Assembly: GCA_963971405.1 (NCBI GenBank)
Contig: OZ020484.1
Span: forward strand, 20,150,001-20,214,000
Direction: 5' to 3'
From: Psococerastis gibbosa
Lineage: Eukaryota > Arthropoda > Insecta > Psocodea > Psocidae
DNA: 64,000 nucleotides
Shown: positions 14,401-26,580 of the stretch, one piece after another
How the letters are laid out: every line of letters begins with the position of its first letter
Position numbering within the stretch: position 1 is the first letter of the stretch
Program-made: the position numbers and the translations under genes
The notes under the pieces: model-generated
Database searches by the model: none
What the model was told of the DNA's origin: nothing
What the model saw: only the letters and a program-made list of their open reading frames with translations

Positions 14401-17383
14401 AATTTCATTGTCGCCATTCTCGTCTGTATAGCTGTACTTTTAAGTAAGTTGGGCAGTTTTTGTTGTATAGGCGGGGTTTTGCACATACGTCAATGGTCAA
14501 TGATAAATGTGAAATTAACGTTTTAGCAGACATTAAAGACATACTAAAAATGTCTGCTACCACGTCAAAACCATATTTATCATTGACCATTGATGTATGT
14601 GGAAACCCCGCCATAGGTACGGGGTGATTCACATCACCCGTCCATAACCTATATTTTGGTTATTATGAGGAATTTTCAGATAGGTTAAAAAAATTCATCA
14701 AAAAGTCAGGGTTGAACTATCATTTGGTTCTATCAATTTAAACGTATGCACTGATTGTACCTGCACCTTTAAGCTTAGGTTCATGAGTGACTTACCAAAT
14801 TAAAGAGCTTTCATTAGATTGACCCCTACTTAGTTATTAAATTTTTTATAATAACCGAAATATAGGGTATGGTAGTAAGGACGGGTGGTGTGAATCACCC
14901 TGTATATTGTAATTGGAATATTTACCTATATGAATGCAAAAAGTGATTTGCCACAAAAAAATAATTTTTGGGATGGTGGTATAACGGGAATCTTTGCATT
15001 GAGTGCTACAAAAATATTATTATATCCCATAATGTAGAAGCATTTAGATTTTAAAAGTTTTTGCCTCCTGCATTTATAGTTTCAAGTGACAAATCGCCTT
15101 TTGCATACATGCTCCTCATATAGGCTTTAAAATTACGTTTATAACTGCTTTCTAAAATGTCTGTTGATTAGAAGTAAAAAAACCCATAGATTGTCGTACT
15201 ACCCGTACGCACAAGTGCACTACAGTTAACATGCGTTTTTTTTTTTTTTTTTTCCCCGATTGGAATGGGCTATCAACCTTAGTAGTAGTATGGTTGGACA
15301 CAGTCCCAGGCCACGGTGTGGGCCCATAGGACAGGGGACCTCCTGATTATAGTGGATTCCGAACCACTTGGGAAACACAGTGAAGTCACACGATTAGTTC
15401 GGAGGTGACCAGGACAAGTCCTACCATGTTTCCCTACCGGCACTGTGCACTCTACCAAGTTATCTGCATCTTTGAACCTGCTCTGGTCCGCTGGATTCAA
15501 CTTGGTAAGGCGGCCGGCTTCTCTATCAACCTTAAAGCCAAGACTTTCAGATGAAATTGTACATGACTCTACCAATCCTCAGTTTAAGGCTTTCATTCCG
15601 TGAGAAGTACGATGATAAGTTTTGCATTTGTTAATTATTTTGTGTTATACCTGCAGTTTTATTACTCGCTGTCGTGGTTCATCGCCGCAAGACTGACGAC
15701 ATGTATAAGGACGCCGACGACATTAGGGAGAATATTATCAATTACGAAGATGAAGGTGGTGGTGAAGGGGACATGACTGGCTACGATTTGAATGTGCTCC
15801 CATTCAAGTACAAGTACCCAGACTCCCATGAAAAGATACCAATGAAGGAGACTTTACAGGGTAAGTTTTATTTATTTCTACTATACTGTGTATACCAGTG
15901 AGACAGTTGAGACGTGATACTTACTTCTTAGTACAGGGCTTCCAGCTCAGGTGATGCCGACTGCCTGATGTCTCAGAAATGCCCTTGACGCTAGTGCCCA
16001 CATGTTCGGCGTGCACAGGATCTTTTGATGTCCGCCCTCCTTGTGTCCAACCTGATCCCGTAGTTCGTCCCGTAGTGTGCATGGGGCCGAGCACTGCAGG
16101 AGTATGTGCTCCAGTGTTTCATTAGCTAGACCACATGCACGGCATACTGGAGATTCGATTAGATGGAAACAGTGCAAGTATAAGTTGAGACGTGATATAG
16201 TGGTAGAATTTAAATGGGGGGAGGATGCCTCCACCGATAATGGTTTGAACAAGCTGTCGGCCTGTTTACAGAGACCTATCTTATACCTGGTCGGTTCCTG
16301 GAGGATACAGGGCTAGAACTATGATAGGCTGACAACATAAACTCTAAAAGTCATAGGCGTAGTAATCATCTGGTTCTGAAGACCTTCCTGATCCCAAATG
16401 GGAGAGACATGCCAGAGTACACTTTTGAAGAAGCCCCATCACTCCAATTAGGAGATGGTGGTGTCTCGGGCAATCTGGCTCTGAGGCTTTGAACTAAAGT
16501 AGGTTTACTATAGTAAATTACATTGGGTTGACCCATACGTCGCGGCAGAAAAATCCATGTCAGTTGACTGTGAAAGTGTCACTCGAACAACCGTCATCTT
16601 AGAAATGATACATTATATAGTATAGTATGTTTCAGTCAACTGACCTTGTTTTTCCTGTTGTGTGGTTTTACTTGGTACATAAAGTTTCAGAATCAGCTAG
16701 TTAATATATTATTTCCACTAGTCCATTCTAACATCTGTGCCTTTTGATATAACAAAATATGTTATTACGCCATAATCTTTATATATAAAAATGAATCCCT
16801 ATTTCCCTTTGTCACGGCATCACGCGTGAACGGCTGAACCGATTTCACTATTGTGTTGTTGTTGTGTTTGTTATTGTCAGGAGAAGGTTCTTATAACAGA
16901 AAAAATTTAAAAATGACCTTTTTCCCGAAATCAGAGCCTAATTTTCCCATTTTCGACCCTTATACATACTATATGTATTGGGTATATTTATTTTTAAATT
17001 TCGAAAATCTCAACCGTATTCTGACTAAGCTTAAGCTTGTTGTTAGTTAGTTGTTAGTTTGAAATGTCTTATGTACAGGTGAAGGAGCGCCATCATCGGG
17101 CGACATTTGCGGATTCCTTGATGGAAGGAAGCACACGGTGGATAATGATCCAGAAACTAATCCATTCGATGACGTTCGGCATTACGCGTACGAAGGTGAC
17201 GGAAACTCGATGGGTTCCTTGTCTTCTTTAGCCTCAGGGACCGATGAGGAAGATCTCGACTTTGATTACTTGAGTAATTTTGGACCGAGGTTCAGAAAGT
17301 TGGCGGACATGTATGGCGAGCAGCCGAGTGACAATGAGAGTGAACAGTACACGACGGGTCCCGTACCGGAGTCGTGGTGCTGA
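2459..17383 (+). CDS. shg: classical type III cadherin, DE-cadherin/shotgun-like, 5' partial
   Basis: Calcium-dependent adhesion receptor of adherens junctions that anchors beta-catenin. Fifteen phase-consistent exons: 2459-2647, 5684-5886, 6330-6684, 7072-7251, 7411-7665, 8240-8680, 9331-9672, 10633-10962, 11699-11905, 12013-12248, 12491-12690, 13210-13349, 14092-14443, 15657-15860, 17079-17383. They encode 1312 aa. Six cadherin repeats span residues 1 to about 645, with DVNDN, DKNDN, NVNDN, DINDN and DENDN calcium motifs. Next come a primitive classic cadherin domain (VEDLDDWDLPDK, about 656-834), a cysteine-rich EGF-like region (835-928), one laminin-G domain (about 930-1120), a membrane helix (FIVAILVCIAVLLILLLAVVV) split by an intron, and a catenin-binding tail with HYAYEGDGNS, GSLSSLASGT and FGPRFRKLADMYG, ending PESWC. 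The single EGF/LamG pair and the tail fit Drosophila shotgun better than DN-cadherin, which has more EGF/LamG units. The signal peptide and first repeats lie off the window. Confidence 0.93.
3413..3692. mobile_element. hAT-like MITE, 280 bp (family shared with 9681-9975)
   Basis: It is flanked by a perfect 8-bp duplication, attttgat, at 3405-3412 and 3693-3700. The terminal inverted repeats are about 33 bp, beginning TAAGGCACTATATA on the left and TAGGGCTCTATATT read inward from the right, and both run into GGTATTGTCATCCGCCAT. The element lies in the first visible cadherin intron. The AT-rich interior has no coding frame. Confidence 0.85.
3979..4295 (+). repeat. divergent interspersed repeat, copy 2
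   Basis: Partner of 1483-1795, in the same orientation, inside the cadherin intron 2648-5683. The gttccaaaactgtg block is the best-preserved segment. No open frame or terminal repeat could be recognised, so the class is unknown. Confidence 0.45.
7793..8021. mobile_element. probable degraded hAT-like MITE in a cadherin intron
   Basis: The left edge CAGGGGTTGGCAACC and the right edge GGTGCCGACCCGGG form an imperfect terminal inverted repeat of a type common in hAT MITEs. No convincing target duplication is visible, so the ends are approximate. It lies in intron 7666-8239. Confidence 0.4.
9681..9975. mobile_element. hAT-like MITE abutting a cadherin 5' splice site
   Basis: Second copy of the 3413-3692 family, with the same TAAGGCACTATATA start, the same inner GGTATTGTCATCCGCCAT words, and a matching interior. 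The flanking 8-bp duplication is gtacccat at 9673-9680 and 9976-9983. The left copy begins on the first base after the exon ending at 9672, so the GT splice donor is part of the target duplication. The intron runs to 10632. Confidence 0.9.
13611..13757 (+). mobile_element. SINE copy (tRNA-headed family), 5' truncated
   Basis: Carries the family body: tggccatgcttcgg, then gtaaagcaggtggtcccggg, then gtgtaagagagggcttta and aactccgc...ggttggcttagtaatagaac, ending in a tail of attt repeats. The tRNA-like head seen in the copy at 30098 is missing. It lies in the cadherin intron 13350-14091. Confidence 0.75.
14470..14612. mobile_element. hairpin MITE (GGCGGGG family), 143 bp
   Basis: An almost fully palindromic element: GGCGGGGTTTTGCACATACG at the left returns inverted as a CCCCGCC end at the right, with AGCAGACAT...ATGTCTGCT in the centre. 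It is flanked by ata on both sides (14467-14469 and 14613-14615), fitting a 3-bp PIF/Harbinger-type duplication. It begins 26 bp after the end of the cadherin exon that encodes most of the membrane helix (14443). Confidence 0.8.
15237..15590 (-). repeat. possible retro-inserted sequence with poly(A) on the minus strand
   Basis: A run of T at 15237-15253 followed by non-repetitive sequence would look like a poly(A)-tailed insertion on the minus strand. A 98-residue open frame lies inside, but I do not recognise it and see no domain. The right boundary is uncertain. It sits in the cadherin intron 14444-15656, just before the exon that encodes the juxtamembrane tail. Confidence 0.3.
15940..16330 (-). 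pseudogene. LINE open reading frame relic (C-terminal RNase H/zinc-knuckle end)
   Basis: The minus-strand frame contains CRACGLANETLEHILLQC, a C-x2-C...H-x4-C pattern typical of the end of Jockey/R1-type retrotransposon polyproteins. There is no reverse transcriptase core next to it. It is truncated and lies inside the cadherin intron 15861-17078, antisense to the gene. Confidence 0.65.
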
Positions 17384-20300
17384 TAAGTCCTTCTAGTCCC
17401 TCCACGTCCCCACTACCCGTCCTTACACTCATTCCATACCTACGTTAAGTTTTAGTTAATTTATTTTCCACTACGTGTGCCTTATCACTCGCTATGCATC
17501 TGTCTGCGTCCCGACAACTTGTTGACTGATACAAGGCGTACATCCGGGAGCAATAGGCTAATTCTGATAAACGGAAAAAAAATATACAAATTTTTTTGTC
17601 GACAAAGTATAAAAATTAAAAAAAAAATATATACTGTAGGCTATGTCACTGCTCTGCCATAACAACACTATCTCATTTTTAAACTACCTATGATACTTTT
17701 TTTTTAAGGTACTTACGGGCGCATAGCCTACTATAAGTAACTGCAATTAAATTATGTGTCTATTTCGAAACAATCGGAGTAAAAATAGAAGAAAGGAAAA
17801 TATAGTATCATTCACCTTTTGAAAGTAAGGTACAGATTGTAAGTTCTTTTGTAGCCCAATCCCACAATTGAGTTTTTTTTTCACAATATGTAAGTAAATA
17901 AATAATGATGTGATGTAAATTTATTGATACCAGCATTATTTTCTTTTGTTTATTCCTTATAATACAATAAATAATATATAATATGTTTGGTATTTTGGTC
18001 TGTTGCGCAAATTGTAATTTAATTTCAGGCGTCTTTCTTCGGTCATTTTGGCAGGTGCATAGCGATCGTGGGTAGCTGTATAAGTAACTAAAAAAGGGCA
18101 AAAGTAAATATTTGGTTTTTCATGGTAATTAACTTAGAGCATTTTTTTCCACACTGGTGCGTAAATGATCTCATTTCTTTGTGCAGCAATGATTAATTTT
18201 TTTTGCTCGTTATCAGTAGTAGAGTATGGGACGTAAGTCCATTCTCTTACATAGGTATTAGCTGTTAATGCTAACTCGCATGTTAAATATATATTTGTAA
18301 TTTTGTTTAATTAATGGTTAGCTATTTAATTAGTCAATAATCAATTCCGTTTTCCACTCAATATTAACCTTTGCCCTTTGATTTCATTTATTTGAGGTAC
18401 CAAATGTGTTAGGTACTTTTGAACTGAATCTATCATGCATTGCAAAATATGAATATTTTATTTTGTTTATTTTGTAACACCTTTCCGATTCATCGCCCTT
18501 TTGTGCAGTTCACTTAGCCTCAAGCATAGTTTTTACCCGGCCGATTAGGGCTGGCAACGAAATTGTGCTGCCATAAAACCCAACTTGGCAAGTGAATGTT
18601 TTGTGCGTAGTGTTGCCCTGTGACCAGTGTTTTAGAAATTGTACTAGTGATTAATAAATTCAAAGGCTGTCTAGCGCAGCTCAAAGACTGAGTCATGAAA
18701 AAAATAAACGTTTTTTAATTTTTAACCATAATTTTATACCATTATTGCAAGGGAGTCCGTTAATGTATCATGATGTCTTAAATAGTACTTAAAGCGATTA
18801 TTCCCTGTCTATAACCCTTCAATTCAATATTTCTAAATATGGAAAGAAACCAAAGATGGCTGAAAGACGGGTGAATGGCCGTTATGATTGTATAATCCGC
18901 TAAAGGCTTGGATGAGACTAGAACTCTGTGTTGCCATTGATGGTCGTGACTACATACGGTCTCTATAATGATCATTAAGCTATTGCAGGGACCTGTTTAA
19001 CAGTTGACCATTGAATGACTGGAAATTTTGATGGTCTGCCTGACAGTATTGGAGTAGAGTTATAATTCATCCAAGCCTTTAGTGAACCCCACCAAAGCTT
19101 GCTGAGGATTTCCGTATGGACTTCAGTATGCATGCCACGGTGCGTCATAGCTACTAATAGTTCTGGACACTTTTCCTTTTGTTTTGTAACCACTGTAACA
19201 AAGAAGTTCTTTCTGATTTTCGGTTGGAAAAATGACAATCCTATCACAAGTTTACTTTGTTGCATACAGAATTTCAACTTAAACTAGTTTTGTGCCATGG
19301 TTTCAACTCCTCTTCTTTGCTGAATGTTAAGGATGTGCCATCTTTATTAAATTTTGTTCTCTTAAAATTATTTATCTGGCTTTATAAAAAATTCACGTTT
19401 TTTGTATGACGTATGCAACGATGGGTGAAGTTTTGTCATCGCCTTTTGGGTCAAAATTGATTGCTCTTACAGCATTTTTCAGTTAATTTTGTTGTTTCGC
19501 TTTGCTATTTTACTTTTTTTTTCTCAAGTGACTCAAGTTTTTCTTTCGGGAGTTATTTCTCCTAGTGAAGCACATTCCCTATTAAGTTATTTTTAATTGA
19601 ACATAGAAAGTCAATTTGTATTTATTTTATAATCTACGAAAATTGGTAGCTGATTTTTAGGGTGTAAGCTGTAATTTTATTTGTTTTGAGGGTTAGTCAT
19701 ATGTCCCATGATCTCTCGGAATGACTGCAACTTTCCTCTTTAACAAGTTACTCTACATGTAAAGCCTTTATTTTTGATAGACGAAGTAGGCCCAGCCTAA
19801 AGCATTTACGAAATTTGCCGAGTGATGCATTTAAAAAAATAACTTTCGAAAAGGCATTAAGAAACACCGAAACCTTTCAAATGTTCATGCCCTTTTCGAA
19901 ACATTGTTGGAACTTATACTATGGCTTCGTGTGTGACAATTGGAAATAAAACCAGAAAATGAAACAATTTGAATGTTGTATAATTATAAAGCAATTGAAA
20001 ATATTGCACAACAGTATTCCATCCGTATAAGGCTTCGTTGTGTTTCATCTTGGAAGTTATTGTTCAAGTGCGAATGCTTTGCAATGGCGGATGCACGGGG
20101 GGGGGGGGGGGGGTGACCCCCTAAATGAGTAAATTCATAAGATACCTAGTAAAAAAAATATGAATAAAACTCAACTTTTCAAATAATTACCATTTAGACT
20201 TACAAAAAACTTGTGACCCCCGCGTGATTCGCCCTTGATGCTTGGGCCTACTGTCGTCTACACTACAACGTTTGATCTGTTAAAGTGATGGAATGGATAC

Positions 20301-21618
20301 CTTGGAACTTACTGATAAACAGGCTATTCCATTTGGTTTTTAAAGTTGAAATCGGTAGGCACATTCTATGTGAAAACGTAGGTTTTGAAACTGAAATGCT
20401 GGGAGCTAGTTCAATATTGATTGGCTCATAAATTTGTTTGTTTGCATAGCCTATATAGAAAAACAAGAATGGTTTTACATCCGCACCATCATCCAAAGTT
20501 TAATTAGAATTTAGGACTAGATAATAATCTCTTTCATTCCGACTTAAGCCGTGCTTTTCCAGATTTCAACTAGCCTACCTACAATATAATTTAAGAAACA
20601 AAAAATGCCATTATATTATGAAATTTATCTTCAGTGAAATGTCATAATTGCGTATCAATGTATTACCCTTTATCAAATAAAAAAGATTCTTTTCGTTCTA
20701 GGAGGAAATGTCCGTCATTTTAACATGTACCAATATTACACATCAGTAGTACACCACTTTTTCTGAAAAAATTCCAAGGAAGTAACGTTAAAAATAAAGA
20801 GTTTTTTCATTTGCTAACTTACTGACGGTGGCGCATCAAATGAAATGTTGCGCTGTTTCTAATGTTATTCCTTGGAGTTTTTCAAATTAATACTGTATTT
20901 TTTGTTTAAAAATGTTGATTTCCCAGAAGGGAATTTCTGCTTTTTTTCTACCTGTGAGTCTTAAAGCGATGTTTGGCAGTAGTGCCAAATGATACATAAA
21001 CTGTGTTAGTGTATAGTTTGTTAGAATACGGAATTAGTTAATGAAACGAGGAGCCCTAAGCACTGCCTGTTGTATAAATTGAACAATCAATTGCAATACT
21101 AGAGATGAAGATATGCGTGATTTTAGGTTTTTGGAGCTCATTTATAAGCTCTCCTTACTGTTGCCTTAACTTTTAAGCATCTGAATAATGGAAATTAAAG
21201 GCTAGATCACGGCCCAAATGCTACTCTCCGGTTTCTTTTTCAGACATTAATGGTTTTGTTCCGCTATGTTATGACCGTTGGTAGACTGACCCATGTTGCC
21301 ATGCCTTTGATGTCAACCTAATAGCAATGCGGACTCCGCCAATATAGTTTTGTTGTTGTTGATAAAAGCAAATTCCTCCGGAAATGCTGAATATGGAGCT
21401 ATCAAATATACATGTATGTATAGGTCCCTTGTCCAATGCCAACGACCCCATGGATTTCAGACACTATTTATATTGTTTCCGTGTGATTTTTGGCCATTGG
21501 CAATCTGGTAAGGCTTCTTCTACTTCTTTAAGACGGGAACAATACTAAACGCTAGTAGAGGACCAATCAGTGCTGGACATATGATCTCACAATAACTCTT
21601 CCATAATTCTTCCAAATA
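17384..21618. other. cadherin 3' flank and intergenic sequence, no gene recognised
   Basis: It begins with the cadherin 3' untranslated region; a candidate AATAAA lies near 17966. The rest is AT-rich. A minus-strand open frame at 18975-19277 (begins MKFCMQQSKL) has a somewhat protein-like composition, but I recognise no family and see no splice context. A run of 17 or more G lies near 20098, inside a probable degraded element. Confidence 0.5.
21419..21520. repeat. interspersed repeat sharing a block with 30880-30985
   Basis: The words ataggtccctt, caatgccaacgacccc, atggatttc and ttttggcc(a/g)ttggcaa occur in the same order in both places. The class is unknown and no terminal repeats were seen. 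Related words in reverse orientation occur near 9215-9290. Confidence 0.45.
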
Positions 21619-21757
21619 GGCGGGGATTCCACCAACGTCAATAGTGATATTAAATGTTTTTTGACGTGGTAGCAGACATTTTTAGACAGTCGAAAAATGT
21701 CTGCTACCACGTCCAAAAACATTTAATATCACTATTGACGTTGGTGGAATCTCCGCC
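21619..21757. mobile_element. hairpin MITE (GGCGGGG family), 139 bp, intergenic copy
   Basis: The cleanest copy of the family: the two arms starting GGCGGGGATTCCACCAACGT pair almost base for base, leaving only a few unpaired bases at the centre near 21687. Flanking ata on both sides supports a 3-bp target duplication. It would form a long perfect dsRNA stem if transcribed. Confidence 0.85.
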
Positions 21758-23570
21758 ATAGTATGAATACTCTTCTACTAGTCTTAATTAATTATTATAA
21801 TGATAATTAATTAATTGGGAGGCATACATTTTTTTACTAGCCCCCTCATTATCTCCGTCTGCAGGACACTTTACATCGCCCTGTTTGGCCACCCACAATG
21901 AACACTTTAAGGGTTGCTTAACATTGATAAATTGTGACCGGCTCATGTCAATCCAACCAAGCCTTGCTGGAGTTATGTCTTACCTTGAGCTTTTCTTCGA
22001 GATCAAGGCCCGGGCCTAAAAAATTGAAAAGAATCGGTAAGGAATGCGTGGTGGTGCTGTGCAAGAAAGAAAGAAAAATGTCTTTATTTTCCATGTGGGC
22101 GAATTTTGGCCCACTCTTAAAATTTATGCATGTGCAGTATTTCTTACCGAGACTTTTCAACTCTTTAATACTATGAAAACTATTGCTAATGATTATTCCG
22201 CAGTTTTGGCCTGTCTGTATAACAACAAACTAAAGGTTGTCTAAGAAGAGTGCTTTGGTGTAACTTTTAACAGTAAAAACATAAATGGCAAAAATACCAT
22301 TTGGCAGTATATTTATTTTTGTTATATATGCCCATATATTTATGAACTAGCCTTTACTCAGTAGGCCTAATTCTGACCAATATCTTCGGCAACAGTTTGT
22401 TAGAGAATTTATTTGGAAGTCAGGATGTTGATTTTTCATATGTTAACTGACATGTGCAAATTGAACGCTCCATTCGTTAAAACTAATTGTAGAGTTGTTG
22501 TTAACCAGTCTTTGTTGTAACAAGAACTATAGTAATTTAGGTAATACGCTCTGAACTGCTTGACAACACCTCATATCTAGGCAGCTCGTCCAATCTGATT
22601 GGTGCTCACAATAGCAGCAATTCTGTTCTGCCATTGTGTAAAGATGAACAATGTTGCTTCAGAGTTTAGACTGAAGTTGTTCAGTAGACTAAAAACTTGA
22701 GCTGAAAATCGCAATTTATATTGTATGTGAGCACAAAATGTGCCCTTTTAAATATAATTTTTGTAAAGTGGATGTATTGTTTTCTGTTCTTACCGCGCCT
22801 ACAGTCTGTTAATCTAGGCTTTGTACTGCAATCGCAATAAATAAATATAATACCGTGGTACTGTGTGAAGCTGTCTTCTAATGTTTCTACGTTGATATAA
22901 TTTACAGATTTAGCCTTGTTTACCATACTGTAACCTGAGAATAACATAAAATTGTTATGACTAGGCCTACTGTAGTTATAGTTGTCATTCATTGATATGA
23001 CATATAATTTGTATTATATAATTTGCAAATGTAAGGAAACTTTAAGGGGAGGGGTGACCGGTATGAATACTATGTAAGTGTTTTGAAAACAATTCGAGGC
23101 CAAATTTTCCTGTAGATGGTTCAGTTCGAGCATAGACGCGTATTGGAAGGGGGAAGGGGAGTCCCTGGCTAATGGCTAAAAACAAACACGAAAATTGCGA
23201 CAATTGACTTTGAATAACTTTTTTTTAGAACACATGGGATCGATGGGAAACTTGCATTTTGTGAATAATGGTTTACCCAATACACACGTCTCTGCAAAAA
23301 AAATCAGTGAGTTTTAGCAATTAGAAATGCCCACCTTCATTGGGCAAAGTTTAGTCCTGGGGACGTTAAACCGTTGTGGCGTTGCGCGGCGAAATACAGT
23401 ATGTATGTGTAGGACATAGATTAATCAAACACTGTAACTATTCTACAATTTTCAATAAACTGGACACAGGAATGTGTCTTGGCCAAGTTCGTCAACCAGC
23501 TAGATCCGCCATTTTGTTTTAAGATGGTGGCCGATCAAAAACTTAAAAAAATCCTATCTCACCTCTCAGA

Positions 23571-23960
23571 GGAATGGTATAGGATGTGACTGAAAGCCGG
23601 TATTTTTATCTACGATAATGGCAATTAACACTTTTTACGACAAATCAACGATTTCAATATGACGACCAGTCAAGGTGAAAATAATGTGATAGGCCTACTT
23701 GCATTGATATTATCCGATTTTGATGAAACTTAATTAATCATACCAGTGCCGTGTCTTGATGAAATTCGTTAACCAGCCTAATGTGCTGGTAAAAGCCTTG
23801 AAAAAATTCATATCATAGTTAATATTGGTCGTAGAGGGATGGGATAGTATGTGACTGAAAACCCGTATTTTTTACACACGATAATGGCAATTAACACGTT
23901 TTCGAAAAATGAACGATTTCAAGATGGCGGCCAGTCAAAGTGACGATAGTGTGATCCATG
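23571..23960 (+). repeat. local direct repeat, two units about 265 bp apart
   Basis: The series gggata/ggtata...tatgtgactgaaa...cggtattttt...cgataatggcaattaacac...acgatttcaa...ggcc(agtcaa)...gtgatcc-like words occurs at about 23571-23690 and again at 23837-23960. The copies are diverged. No coding frame spans them. Confidence 0.55.
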
Positions 23961-24680
23961 CATAAAGGTTCATAGTCATCTACATAGCGTTTTAAAAGGG
24001 GAAACCGAGGTCGACGCTTGTGCGAAATGTGTTCTAGTGTACTTAGTGCAATATGTTATGATTAATAAGGGAAAGAGAAACCGCCGCTCCGCAAAGCTAC
24101 ACCTGATCGGCCATAGCCAAAAGGGATATTTTTGTATTAATATTATTTTATATTAAATATAACCTTAATTTGACTTAGTTTGGAAAGGCAACCTCCTGAT
24201 ATCAACAAATAGACTATAGAGAATCAAGAAAAAACTGGACACGCGGAAAGGGATTTTTTAATTTTATATATCAATGTAGCCTATCCAATTACTGTTATCC
24301 TGACAACTGACAATACTGTAAAGGTTTGGGGTGAGGGAGGGTGAAGGCCTAGTATTCTTCTCTGTAAACAGCAAGGGAGGAAGCTGTTGAAGTGCTTCAT
24401 CAATGTTGATTGAATGTCTGTTGTTTCAAATTGATGCGTCACAACTCACATGTAATCACCATCCGAGTTCTAGTCTCCTGACACAATTGTAGGCTACCTA
24501 CTACATACTGTATTCTCATGCTGCGCGTCAATAAATCAATACGGACGATAAGCATAGAGTCAGCCTAAAGACTATCACCCGAAAGATTGCTTGAAGCATG
24601 AAAAGAAGACTTTATAGTCTTATTGTTCGCCTTTTGTTTTGTTTTTATTCAATAAAGTCGTTTTCAATTCAATTCAATCT

Positions 24681-24792
24681 AAATTAGAGGATTTTGAAAT
24701 AACTGGACTTTGCGGAATTCGAACGCCCCGGATAGACATAGATGGTGGGTTCGAATCCCGTCAAGTAGAGTTGTTTCTAAATCCTCTAATTT
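24681..24792. other. tRNA-like fold-back element
   Basis: Arms AAATTAGAGGATTT (24681) and AAATCCTCTAATTT (24779-24792) are exact inverses. Between them lie two oppositely oriented T-arm/B-box-like sequences: ggaattcgaac (inverse of GTTCGAATTCC) and GGGTTCGAATCCC at 24747-24759. No full tRNA cloverleaf could be built from either, so this is not called as a tRNA gene. A tRNA-derived fold-back SINE is likely. Confidence 0.5.
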
Positions 24793-25199
24793 CGGTTATA
24801 ACGAGTAGGTTACCTCTTCAACCTAGGTTGGGTCAATGTCAGTTTTACATAGGTATCATATATAATACTGAATATAATAATAATAATAGTCTATTGAATA
24901 AAAGAAATAATGCTGGTTTGAGCCCCAGACTTTCAACATGCTTTTCATATCGGAGGGGAAGTTAAGCTGGTGGTTTCCAGATGGGTCAGCTGGGTCTGGA
25001 CCCCCCAAAATTTAGCAAAACAGCAAATTTTTCAGATATATATATATTAAAATTTTCCCCGGGGAGAGCCCGGTCCCCCTGTTTCCAGTTTGGTAAATAA
25101 GGTCACCAGGTCTGCAAAAAAATTTTTTTTGGCCGATTTAAAAAAAAAAGTTCCCTGGGGTAGCCCTCGGGCCCCCCTTGTTAGCTGTAATAGAACCTA

Positions 25200-26580
25200 T
25201 TACCTCGGTCAAGACATTCCAAATAACAAAAATTCCGACAGCCAAATTTTGGCACATGCCTTGGTTTTACCATTATAAAAAAAAATGCCAAAAGTCCCCA
25301 AAGATCCCATGTGTGCGATAAAAGTTATTCGGGGTCAAAGGTTACAATTTGAGGTTTTTGGTTTTTTCCTCGAAAACGGTAAGTTTTATCAAAAATATTT
25401 TTTACAACAAATTTGTAGATCTTTCAATTCTCAATAAAAAAGGTTTCTATCATTTTTTTCCAAGGGCCGCCATTCCTGAGATATCGCGCTTGTAAGAGTC
25501 ACGCCCCACATACAGCCACGCATATATATATTTAGGTACCTACTGAAGCATGCATATTCTTGGGTGGTCCTGTTCTCATCCATCCTTTGGACGTGGCCGA
25601 ACTATTGCAGCTGTTTGTTCTCCATTCTTCTCTCTATGGAATCAACTTGCAGGTCTTGTCTGATGTGGTCATTTCGGATTAGATCACACCTTGTTCGACC
25701 CTCACTCCGTCTTAGGCACTTCATCTGAGTCGTGTTTATTTTACTCAGGTCGCTTCTTGTATGTGTCCAGCTTTCGACCCCATAGAGGAGAATCGGCTCC
25801 AGCCTCCAAGATGACTTGTTGGACTCTGGGCTTTGTCTTCCGTTCGACTTCTCTCTTGCCTAAAAAGGTGTTGCATATAGAGAAGTAGGCTGCTGTAGTC
25901 TTTTGAACTCGTTTTCTTATTTCGGTCTGGAACTTGCCTGTCTGGTTCACTGCTGTGCCCAGATAATAATTATAGTTCTCCACTTGCTCCAGCCGTTGTC
26001 CCATGCACATTATGATCAGCGGGCCTACCTGGTCATCTGTGCTTCCACAACAGGGGCGCCCAGTTTTGAAAAAGTCTGGGGGGGGGGGCAAAAGAGGGAG
26101 ATGAACCCCCCCCCCCCATTCCTGAGATATCACGTTCCAAGAGTGCCAAGACTTACTGTATTTTTCTTAAAATTTCCAATAACTCAGCTGTTTTATTGTC
26201 CTATTTCCTACTTTGGTCCGCGCGCGTGGACCACCTGATATATGCCTGTGGACCACCGGTTGGGAACTAATGCAGTGTATAGTAAGGCACTGTATAACAC
26301 TATATAAGTGTAGCCTATATTTTATAAAGTGTAGATTTTCGATGAATAGTATTGTTTATACACTTTTGCCCCCCCCCCAGACTTTTTCAAAACAAACAAA
26401 ATTGTGACCTTTGACCCCGAATAACTTTTATCGCACACATGGGATCTTTGGGGGCTTTTGGTACATTTTGTTTATAATGGTAAAACCAAGGTAGGCCTAG
26501 GCCTATGTGCCGAAATTTGGCTCTGTCGGAATTTTTATTATTTGACCACTATTTTCATGTCTATCTTGACCGGGCTATAT
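25200..26580. repeat. long inverted-repeat element surrounding a LINE fragment
   Basis: The left arm (about 25200-25360) carries ggtcaagacattcc, attccgacagccaaattttgg, ccttggttttaccattat and cgataaaagttattcggggtc. The right arm (about 26400-26580) carries the same words in inverse order and orientation, ending tatcttgacc. The interior holds the LINE relic at 25547-26010 and a G-run and C-run pair. Ends and class are not resolved. Confidence 0.5.
25547..26010 (-). pseudogene. LINE reverse transcriptase-type polyprotein relic, C-terminal part
   Basis: The minus-strand translation reads QVENYNYYLGTAVNQTGKF, TEIRKRVQKTTAAYFSIC, FLGKREVERKTK, then after a frameshift MKCLRRSEGRTRCDLIRNDH and VDSIERRMENKQLQ, followed by a stop and FGHVQRMDENRTTQE. 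This is the region after the catalytic core of RTE/CR1-like non-LTR elements. At least one stop and frame changes make it dead. Confidence 0.75.

Noticed and set aside
18975..19277. 100-residue minus-strand frame near the cadherin 3' flank
   Set aside because: Composition looks protein-like, but I recognise no domain, splice site or continuation, so it is mentioned only in the intergenic entry.
24747..24759. Possible tRNA gene around GGGTTCGAATCCC
   Set aside because: No acceptor stem, D arm or anticodon arm can be formed; it belongs to a palindromic tRNA-like element.
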